Shown here piece by piece: positions 58,963-64,000 of a DNA stretch of 64,000 bases. The position numbers were made by a program, and so were the translations under genes. The stretch is from Trachythela sp. YZ-2020 (Eukaryota; Cnidaria; Anthozoa; Malacalcyonacea; Clavulariidae): the NCBI GenBank assembly GCA_016169945.1, contig JADLSH010000199.1:3100001-3164000 (forward strand), written 5' to 3'. The first letter of the stretch is position 1. Each line of letters opens with the position of its first letter. The notes below the pieces were generated by a model. That model was not told the origin of the DNA. It saw nothing but the letters and a program-made list of their open reading frames with translations, and did no database searches.

Positions 58963-61900
58963 GGGCAAGCGGGCAAGCGAGCAGGCAAGCAGGCAGGCAA
59001 GCAGGCAGGCAGGCAAGCAGGCAGGCAGGCAAGCAAGCAAGCGTGCAAGCAAGCAACCAAGCGAGCGAGCAAGCAAGCGAGCAAGCAAGCAAGCAGGCAT
59101 GCAGAGGCAAGCAAGCAAGCAAGCAAGCTGAGGTGTGCTAATCAACCTTACTTGTAGTTGAGAGCTGAGCAAACCCATGAGCTAATTATTTCCACATACA
59201 GTAAGTGTCATGAGGCCGCAGCAAGAATCAAACCTACGATCTCAGAGGTTAAAGGCGCTTGCTCTGGCTTCCCCACGGTGGCTTCATGTAAAGGTAGAGA
59301 GGCTTAGGGTTAAGGTAAAGGGGTTAAATTTATCATGGGGTAACAAAAGCAGGATACATACAATGGAGAACCGTTCACTAGAACAGATAGAGTTATCACA
59401 TATAAATAAAGTTAATTTAGTTTAGGTTTCCTCTCGTAGTAGCACTGGACCAATAAGAGATGACTTTCTTTGCACTTTTAGGGAGAACAGTTTAGAACTG
59501 ATATTCTATTCAATATAGATTCAATTACGGCGGTTGACTGTTGTGTAAAACTACCTGAAAAATACAGGTTCGTTTCGAGCGAAGGCTCTTCGTCTGGAAG
59601 TTAGTGAGATTCAATTAGCCTAGATTTGGTAGTACTGTATTGTTACCTTGCGTCGCTAAGATCGTTTGGATCACTTTGTCTTCTTGCCGACTGGTTACTG
59701 ATGTCTAAGGAATCATGGGATGATGCCAAGATGGGGTATTGAGCGGCAAGTAAGGCACATTCATAAACTTCTAATTCCTTGAAAGAAAACAAAAGAATAT
59801 CGATCACAATAAGATATTAATAATGTCAGAATAAATGAAAAATACTGTATGAGAGAAATTTTTCGCACATATATCTCTCTTTTGGTTGTCAGTCTGACAG
59901 TCACGGTCACTGTCACCATCACCATCACCGTCACTGTCATTGTTACTGTCACTGTTACTAGTCTTCGCTTTTACTATTACCTGAGGATGGAGCTGACTAC
60001 CAGACTCTTTATTTGTAACTTCGGGAGTTTCACTTCCTAAATTCACATGTATATACTGACAAATTTTCATGGCTTAATTACTCCCAAATTTTTAGAAGCC
60101 TACTACTTGGTTTTAGATGATGCTACTCCGAGTGGCTCCACACCAGGCAAGCTAGCTGAAAAAATATATACAGATATCGAAGGAATATCCAAAATATCAT
60201 CTACTCGAAAATTACTTAACCTCGTAGCTCAGTGGGTAGAGCATTAGACTAGCAAACCAAAGGTCGCAGTTCTATTCCCACCGCTTGTCCGGTTAGGAGC
60301 CAATCAGGCTAGCATTATCTAAAATCTATTACCCGAGTTCTAACACCACAATCACTACTACTTGCTGTTTTAAATATATGTCGGTTGAGGTAAGTGTGTA
60401 CCTTGGGTCATGCTTCAGTGTGCTTTGCAAATTGTAACTGTTAGTAACAGATAACTACATGCTGCTTTAGAATACGAGGGTAGATTGCAACAACTATTAA
60501 TGGGTGTTTTGTCTATATAGATTATTCAACTACAATAAGCCATTAAGCATCTATTATTTCTATTTCTTATTGTCTGTATACACATATTTATTTCCTCGAC
60601 ATGTATATCTGAACTACTGTATCAGATTCTTTGTGGATTGGTAATTCAACTTCTGTGGAATTCCATACCTGAATAAGGTTTTCTGTAAGCATCTGTAACC
60701 TTAACAACAAAATATCTTCTGTTAGACATTTGGATCTTCTGTCACAAGCTTTTGACTTAACCAAACTTGATCCTAAAACAGGCTGTCCAAAATTTCTTGT
60801 GGCAGAAACCAAATTTGGTTACCGCCAAATTATGTTCGCGGTAACCTGGGTTTTCCAAGACAAATGCTTGTCAGAATTTATGGAAAACGAGCCTTACATA
60901 AAAGCCGCAATTATGCAACCACCGACGAAAAGCACATTTTGCAATGTATATAAGAAAGCGTTGTAAAGCAAATATATTAACTGTTAACACATTTATTGAT
61001 TCTAGGGTATTAGGGAAACCAGACTAGGTTACCACAAAACAAAGTTTGCGGTAACACGGAGGTAACCCAGGTTTGGTTACTGCAATTTTGCAGGACACAT
61101 TCTTACCACTTGAAAATGATCTGGTTCCATTTGATCACATGATTTGACATTCAGTAAGTATCGCCGTGGACTAAATGAAATTTGGACATTGCAATAACTA
61201 CTGAATATGAAGCTCTAATCATCATGTGAACACAAGTGACAAGTAACAAATGTATATTACTGAAAACTAAAACATCAACATACGTTAATTTTTTGAAGAA
61301 ACTATGAACTTCTTGAACTTCACCACCATGTCTTGAAAAAGAAGTAATATCATATTTCAAATTCTATTTCTTAATTTGAGTAATACATACATGTTAATTA
61401 ATTGGCATTGTACATGTCTGAATATACCAGCAGGTATATATATATATATAAGCTCCTTCACTTGTGTTGTTGAGCACTCTGTGAGGTTACTTGGTGGCTA
61501 TAAGCGATAATGCAAAAGTTTGAGCACTCTGGCCCCAAGACACTTCACGCATGTCTGGATGCGCATGTGTCTGAGTATTGTACCACATGCGCTTGGGAGA
61601 GCAAGCGTATGGTGTATAAATACGAAGTCACTCGCATCTAGATTGCGTTACAAGCTGCACTGACGAGCCGTTGAACGGCGAAACATGCATGTCTGCAGAT
61701 TTGACTATATATATATATATATCAGGCAAACATTCCAATTGAGAATATATATAGTAATATGTGTAGTATGTGGCAAACGGTATAGAGTATATACTATTAA
61801 GTGTATATACCACAAAAGAATATCCACCATGTTGGCTGATGACGTCTTCCCCGAGTATAATTAAAGGAGCTAAGGTGCGACTTCAGATGATGACAATAGG

Positions 61901-62758
61901 AGTGTTGAAATGTTGGGTCAATAAGCGAAAACATGAACCTTCTACTTTTCACAACAGATTGCTGTGAGCAATTTGCGACCGACACAAACAAATTGCTATC
62001 AATTGCAAAATTGAAAAGTTCATAATGAAATTCACAACCAGGTTTGTAAACAAAGTCTGATTGGCTCTTTTTTGCTAGTAGCCAATCATTGGCTTTGCTT
62101 ATGAACTTTTCAATTTTGCTGTTGATTACAATTTGTTTGTGTCGGTTGCAAAATATGCAAATTGCTCAGAGCAATCTTCATTGTGCGACAATATTGCAAT
62201 GTTGCTCGCAACAGAACACCGGATTTGACTGTAATAAACAATAAAGACCATGTAAAGTCCGTTCTGCGCATGTGCTATGGCGGGTCCCGCGATGTAAACA
62301 ATGCCCAAATTTCGCGTTGTTTCGACTAAAATTCGACATTTTCTAAATCAGAAACTCGAATCTGTATTTATTTAAAGCATAGCGAACCAGAACACATCAT
62401 AATTTTTTAAATATAGCGTGTTTAAAATGTAAACAAACGGACGTTGCCGGTTTGTTTACATCGGGACTGTATTCAATTAATTAATTATTTGCTACACACA
62501 ATATTGAATAAGAAATTTCAAGCCAAATGTATTCATAATGACATACCTTAATAAACTGGCTGCAACTTTAACATAAGGTAAATTGCTTTCTTCCCCAGAC
62601 AAGTCCTGCAAAGGTCTGCTAGAACCATCGACTGCAGCACTGCAGGTTTGTTGAAAATACCTTGCTTCTTGGACCAAAATATTTCTCAGCAATTCAGCGT
62701 CAATGTCTGTTAAGGTTGGCCTTGGCATATACGGTGTATTACACTCCATGTCGGTCAT
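41243..62758 (-). CDS. Putative UNC13/Munc13-like MUN-domain protein without visible C2 domain, about 22 exons
   Basis: Exons, 5' to 3' on minus: 62547-62758, 61284-61331, 61107-61170, 60669-60782, 59647-59777, 58586-58769, 57159-57412, 56352-56510, 55288-55390, 54757-54969, 54466-54632, 53585-53773, 52805-53093, 51429-52007, 49863-50009, 47460-47649, 46398-46507, 44857-45042, 43881-43964, 43702-43767, 42712-42777, 41243-41329. Phases chain without a break to about 1213 aa. Landmarks: residues about 365-420, FGERYRIGFLYRRV and following; about 613-709, WISSLHGKLQHLICTAL; about 710-880, Ser/Asp-rich linker; about 950-965, CVRLNNVRTMKKLL; about 1090-1190, LRHFWLALVK, LLLEAISYFIEIFRAEED and LKQMYEALEQRYYEDL. 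This order mirrors the UNC13/BAIAP3 MUN region, which helps syntaxin opening and SNARE assembly. No Ca2+-binding C2 domain is visible on either side. The exon 55288-55390 donor (GAG|GTTGGT) and the last exon are the weakest calls. It could instead be another CATCHR/MUN-fold tether. Confidence 0.6.
41590..41770. repeat. Decayed element with CAGGAGCGTCGCTACTGG start
   Basis: GGGGGGATGGGGGTAATACC and GTACTGCCCCCAATATCAAT suggest a transposon-derived stretch of the TGGCGTAGCC hAT style, without a clear second terminus. It lies between the exon at 42712 and the last exon. Confidence 0.4.
42331..42657. mobile_element. CACACGTAAAAA MITE family, copy 3
   Basis: Nearly complete copy with ends CACACGTAAAAACGCACAAG and ATGTGAGATTTTTAACGTGT. 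It lies about 55 bp from the exon at 42712-42777. Confidence 0.9.
42855..43082. repeat. AAGGC pentanucleotide microsatellite
   Basis: About 45 units with a few ATGGC and AAGGT variants near 42920-42940. Reading frames on minus are repeat artefacts (Leu/Pro/Cys). Confidence 0.98.
43083..43385. repeat. AAGGC arrays interleaved with a duplicated 95-bp block
   Basis: The block AATCCCTTCGCTCTCTCCGC to ACTTGGAGCAAGTCTA appears twice (43082-43175, 43231-43327), each followed by a new AAGGC array. Unit and block have been amplified together. Confidence 0.92.
43386..43692 (-). mobile_element. tRNA-derived SINE with microsatellite at its tail
   Basis: Head at 43692 on minus with the same A/B-box layout (GTGGCGCAGTCGTCAGAGCA, then GGGTTTGATTCTCAC). 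The tail side (43386-43430) carries GTGTGCTAATCATCCTTACT, which recurs at 59135 beside another copy. The AAGGC array abuts the tail at 43385. Confidence 0.82.
44022..44351. mobile_element. hAT-type MITE, CAGGGCC ends
   Basis: Ends CAGGGCCTTTTTTAACTAA and TTTCTTAAAAAAGGCCCTG, with an exact 8-bp target duplication ACCGCTAA at 44014-44021 and 44352-44359. It is C/G-run rich inside and lies about 55 bp from the exon at 43881-43964. Confidence 0.93.
45071..45640. mobile_element. hAT-type element with subterminal ATCCGG arrays
   Basis: Ends TAGGGGTGCACCGGAT and ATCCGGTGCACCCCTA, flanked by an exact 8-bp duplication GTCTTTTG (45063-45070, 45641-45648). Each end holds clustered ATCCGG/CCGGAT motifs within about 110 bp, the layout of transposase binding sites. 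The 570-bp interior has no transposase. It lies about 30 bp from the exon at 44857-45042. Confidence 0.95.
45920..46042. mobile_element. CACACGTAAAAA MITE family, copy 4 (partial, inverted)
   Basis: Only the ATCTCACATCTTGTCAACAA end, about 120 bp, is present, breaking off after AAGGTTGTCACTCAC next to the ATC/ATT microsatellite. Confidence 0.8.
46083..46358. repeat. ATC/ATT trinucleotide and ATTATC microsatellite
   Basis: Runs of CATCAT, ATTATC and CGTCAT units over about 275 bp, immediately 3' (on minus) of the exon at 46398-46507. Poly-Ile/His/Met frames are artefacts. Confidence 0.97.
46871..47048. mobile_element. Foldback element
   Basis: Arms of about 75 nt are inverted: ATTACCGAATGGTTTTCCGT to CCATTTGGTAAT, with GGGATGTTGCTCGACTTTCT in both. 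The GTGCAGGATTG end motif recurs in part near 47120. Confidence 0.88.
47195..47440. mobile_element. GGTCAAACGAG repeat copy
   Basis: ATCAAACGAGAACAAGAGTT, ACTGGATATTACCGCGGGTA and the AGCTCAAAGTTGATGAGAGT block follow in the family order. A partial copy of the left end also lies at 46850-46868. Confidence 0.78.
47710..47935. repeat. Possible transposon end AGTGGCGCCGGCAGG
   Basis: TCAGTGGCGCCGGCAGGATT followed by a G-run resembles one end of the GTGGCGTAGCC hAT family. The second end was not found. Confidence 0.4.
48540..48770 (-). mobile_element. Diverged SINE-like copy
   Basis: GGAGGAAAACCGGAGTACCA and a GCAGCGCGCTAACCACATCT-type head on minus suggest the same or a related tRNA-derived family, strongly diverged. 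The boundaries are approximate. Confidence 0.5.
49033..49655. mobile_element. CACACGTAAAAA MITE family, copy 5, split by another element
   Basis: The left part 49033-49260 and right part 49571-49655 together make one copy. The join after removal of 49261-49570 restores the GATACAATGACAAC of intact copies, with AAT duplicated. Confidence 0.88.
49261..49570. mobile_element. MITE GGGCCATTCC, nested in copy 5
   Basis: Ends GGGCCATTCCATTTAATATA and its near complement at the right; the subterminal C-run and G-run are also inverted. It is flanked by AAT on both sides as a 3-bp target duplication, which fits PIF/Harbinger-style insertion. Its uninterrupted host copies prove the insertion. Confidence 0.9.
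50035..50300. mobile_element. GGTCAAACGAG repeat, most complete copy
   Basis: Runs from CAAATGAGGATGAGAGTTGC to CTCATCCTCGTTTGACCAAG, so the ends are inverted. It is directly adjacent to the hAT MITE at 50310 and to the acceptor of the exon ending at 50009. Confidence 0.82.
50310..50642. mobile_element. hAT-type MITE, CAGAGGTGGAAAAAGT ends, copy 2
   Basis: Same family as 22552-22879, in opposite orientation, inside an intron of the MUN-like gene. The flanks CAAACAAT and CATGTAAT are a decayed or weak 8-bp duplication. Confidence 0.85.
52050..52195. mobile_element. Decayed copy of the 24591-24761 MITE
   Basis: Shares CAGATGCACGTTAATGAT, the AAACGTCATCTG block and AAAATCGGCCCAACAAAT with the first copy. 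The left terminus is eroded. It sits directly 5' (on minus) of the exon at 51429-52007. Confidence 0.75.
52680..52800. repeat. CCCTAA-rich, telomere-like degenerate stretch
   Basis: Repeated TGGGCCCTAATCCTAACC-type units on plus. They are degenerate and short, next to the donor of the exon at 52805. Confidence 0.6.
53147..53513. mobile_element. Probable second CAGGGCC hAT-type MITE
   Basis: Left CAGTGCCTCTGTTAAGAA and right TAAAAGAGGCCCTG are imperfect inverted ends. The flanks CTTGAGTG and ATTGACTG match at 6 of 8. CTGGAGGGGCCAACGTGGG on plus resembles the inverse of 44043-44085. Confidence 0.65.
53858..54078 (-). mobile_element. SINE fragment interrupted by a CACAG microsatellite
   Basis: Nearly identical to 28772-28992 but lacks the tRNA-like head. 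At 54079 the sequence passes from GAGCGTTGAC straight into the CACAA/CACAG array. Confidence 0.8.
54079..54387. repeat. CACAG/CACAA pentanucleotide microsatellite
   Basis: About 60 units: pure CACAG in the middle, with CACAA and CACAC variants at both edges. Long frames on both strands are artefacts. Confidence 0.98.
55005..55224. mobile_element. CACACGTAAAAA MITE family, copy 6
   Basis: Internally deleted copy: it jumps from the AAGTTGTTCCAACAACTTGT centre to AGATGTGAGATCTTTACGTG. It separates the exons at 55288 and 54969. Confidence 0.82.
55592..55744. mobile_element. hAT-type MITE, CAGTGGCGTAGCCAGC ends, 153 bp
   Basis: Inverted ends CAGTGGCGTAGCCAGC and GCTGGCTACGCTACTG, with a further inverted block GTCCCGCTATGCAAAT. 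Exact 8-bp duplication TTCGTCGC at 55584-55591 and 55745-55752. Confidence 0.95.
55845..56115. repeat. Dispersed repeat (inverse of 26160-26470)
   Basis: Second copy, in the intron 3' of the exon at 56352-56510. It ends in ACACACACACATACACACA and is followed by a segment shared with 3770-3815 (TTTATAACGAAGGAATTTTC). Confidence 0.65.
57580..57780. repeat. CCAACATGTTGG/ACATTGTTGG-rich segment
   Basis: Several inverted CAACATG/AACATTGTTGG words suggest a small diverged MITE next to copy 7 of the CACACGTAAAAA family. Ends not resolved. Confidence 0.45.
57801..58149. mobile_element. CACACGTAAAAA MITE family, copy 7
   Basis: Complete copy of about 349 bp with terminal CACACGTAAAAA and TTTTTACGTGTG. 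It is the best reference for the family in this window. Confidence 0.92.
58898..59130. repeat. AAGC tetranucleotide microsatellite
   Basis: AAGC array with AGGC, GGGC and GAGC variants. Long Ala/Cys/Leu frames are repeat artefacts. Confidence 0.97.
59131..59283 (-). mobile_element. Short copy of the tRNA-derived SINE
   Basis: The head side (59205-59283) has AGAATCAAACCTACGATCTC and AGGCGCTTGCTCTGG in minus orientation. The tail side (59133-59175) matches 43385-43430, and the AAGC array abuts it at 59130. The middle is deleted relative to 43386-43692. Confidence 0.75.
59875..59962. repeat. GTCACT/CACCAT imperfect hexanucleotide repeat
   Basis: Short degenerate array of GTCACTGTCACC-type units about 100 bp 5' (on minus) of the exon at 59647-59777. 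Confidence 0.8.
60217..60290 (+). mobile_element. tRNA-like sequence, probably a SINE head
   Basis: CGTAGCTCAGTGGGTAGAGC is a good tRNA D-arm and A box, and GGTCGCAGTTCTATTCCCAC about 30 nt later is a degraded B box and T-arm. The anticodon stem does not pair well and the acceptor stem is missing, so it is not a functional tRNA gene by eye. Confidence 0.6.
60780..61085. repeat. AACCAAATTTGGTTACCGC repeats
   Basis: GAAACCAAATTTGGTTACCG near 60806 and GTTTGCGGTAACACGGAGGT near 61044 share GTTACC/GGTAAC words in direct and inverted order. Likely a decayed element in the intron between 60782 and 61107. Confidence 0.5.
61436..61460. repeat. TA microsatellite
   Basis: Short TATA run; another lies at 61709-61722. 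Confidence 0.85.
61945..62175. mobile_element. Foldback element (first intron of the MUN-like gene)
   Basis: Arms of about 70 nt: GACCGACACAAACAAATTGC to TTTGTTTGTGTCGGTTGC, and GAAAAGTTCATAATGAA to TTATGAACTTTTC. An inner pair GATTGGCT/AGCCAATC is also present. Confidence 0.82.
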
Positions 62759-63350
62759 TTTTGCTCGTTTTTATGCGGAGAATTATCAAGTAACATCACC
62801 ATATGAACTAAACATCTTGTGATCTTGTTTTTCTCGGGTATTTTTGTTTTCCCATGAAAACCACTGATCAGAACTGGCTGTCAAACCCGCGCCCGCCCGC
62901 AGATTTCTGGGTGTATATTGGAGAACGAGCAATGGCATAGGTACACGAGCCTGGGAGTGTTTTTACACAATTTAATTTCGAGTTGTCCTGCGATATTTTT
63001 ATATAGAATGATTCTGTCAGCTTTTTTTCCCTAAATGCGTTGCGAATTATAAGAAATAATGCCAGAAGAACGTTTCATCTAAATTGAAATGTGGAATTAT
63101 ATTTCTATTGGTAACAGAGTTGTAAAAAGCTGCGAGTATGTGGGTATACCATCCTTGAGGAAGGTTTACTGGCATTGAGGAAGGTTGAAAGTGAAACACT
63201 GAATAAAACATTGCAGAGCAGTAAGTACTAGACTAGTCTGGCCAGTATTAGTAGAAACAGTCAGCACTCAGTCAGACTAGAAGTACTGCAGTGGTTGAGA
63301 ATACCTAAAATCCTACCGGAGGAAGGTTGAAACGTTTTTCAACTCTGATT
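62759..63350 (-). promoter_or_regulatory. 5' flank of the MUN-like gene
   Basis: This is the sequence upstream of the minus-strand ATG at 62758. It is AT-rich and free of long ORFs, with a GC-rich patch near 62885-62905. The stretch 63150-63340 is a repeat copy also found at 24210-24420. Promoter identity is inferred only from position. Confidence 0.25.
63150..63340. repeat. Dispersed repeat with GAGGAAGGTTGAAA motifs, copy 2
   Basis: Second copy of the 24180-24440 family, upstream of the MUN-like gene. It ends just before the foldback at 63351. Confidence 0.7.
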
Positions 63351-63482
63351 AGACAGCTTTAGCAAACACAACGCGACGTCAAAGTCTCAAAGAGGACGTG
63401 AAAATGGCGTAAAAATGGCGTGGGCATATCACGCCATTTTTACGTCCTCTTTGACGTCGCGTTGTGTTTGCTAAAGCTGTCT
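63351..63482. mobile_element. Foldback element upstream of the MUN-like gene
   Basis: AGACAGCTTTAGCAAACACA and its exact complement bound it. The arms continue through ACGCGACGTCAAAG/CTTTGACGTCGCGT and AAAATGGCGT/ACGCCATTTT. The left arm has a short extra duplication (AAAATGGCGT twice). Confidence 0.9.
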
Positions 63483-64000
63483 ATTGTAGTACCAAAATAG
63501 TACTAAAACAACACTGATACATCCTTATTGAAAGTACAAACAGCACCCCCCCCCCTCTCCCCAATTAACATGGCTGAAATATATAAGCTCCCAGAGGGTT
63601 TACGTTCTGCGCTTATTTTAAGATTTTGTAAACTACCAGTAACAACTGGACTGTCAATAATTACAAAAATATCAGTTCAGATATTTATTTCTGAATTAAT
63701 ATTAAATACATAAATATAAGCAATAAATGCCAGGTTCAGTATAACGAATATTAAAGATACACGAGTACAGGCCGGTTAAACAACCCGATATATAATAACT
63801 TTTTATAACATTTTCTATATATTTTTAACTAATACGGTATTAATTGACTCAGTGTACACTACAGACATTATATAACATGCGAATAGCAACACTTCAAAAT
63901 TGAAATCTCAATGAAACACCGTTTTCAAGAGCTGTATATAGTTTATCCTATATAAATACTGGTTCAAATTGCCACAAAAGGTTATACATTTTATATACAA
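63483..64000. other. No gene seen
   Basis: AT-rich sequence with a C-run near 63545 and one 61-codon chance frame. Confidence 0.5.

Noticed and set aside
58796..59178. Ala/Cys/Leu-rich ORFs resembling a membrane protein
   Set aside because: Translation of the AAGC microsatellite.
60217..60290. Functional tRNA gene
   Set aside because: The A box is good, but the anticodon stem does not pair and no acceptor stem is seen; it is more likely a SINE head.

Overview
This is a eukaryotic, AT-rich window with long introns, GT-AG splicing and dense non-autonomous DNA transposons. It looks like a marine invertebrate genome. A cnidarian is my guess, but no single feature proves the clade. There are no bacterial operons, rRNA genes or CRISPR arrays. 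All exon boundaries were read by eye from splice signals, reading-frame continuity and remembered family similarity; no search was run.

Three protein genes can be supported. (1) WDR91, plus strand, 19400-32287, 14 exons whose summed length is an exact codon multiple (741 aa). It has an N-terminal helical domain, a coiled coil, a Ser/charged linker and a WD40 region. (2) A long minus-strand gene, 62758 down to about 41243, about 22 exons and about 1213 aa. Its second half follows the layout of the MUN/MHD region of the UNC13 (Munc13) family, but no C2 domain is visible. (3) A short minus-strand gene, 41325-39584, 3 exons, 261 aa, not recognised. Its first exon overlaps the predicted last exon of gene 2 in another frame. 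WDR91 and the two minus-strand genes are convergent. WDR91 acts on endosomal membranes and UNC13-type MUN proteins act in SNARE-dependent fusion, so a shared membrane-traffic theme is possible, but no functional link is shown here.

Layout: 1-4150, no gene, one near-perfect 53-nt hairpin. 4155-8126, a 69-bp satellite of more than 50 monomers, each with a 20-bp palindrome, inside a short inverted-repeat frame. 8258-8444, a foldback. 9590-16450, three tandem copies of a 2.3-kb unit. 16450-19399, repeat fragments, then the WDR91 promoter side. 19400-32287, WDR91 with transposons in nearly every large intron. 32400-39580, intergenic and packed with nested inverted-repeat elements (TA-, TTAA- and hAT-like insertions). 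39584-62758, the two minus-strand genes, with introns full of MITEs, tRNA-derived SINEs and long microsatellites. 62759-64000, upstream sequence with another perfect foldback.

Most of the remarkable content is mobile or repetitive DNA. Several elements keep clear target-site duplications, so insertion type and nesting order can be read directly.
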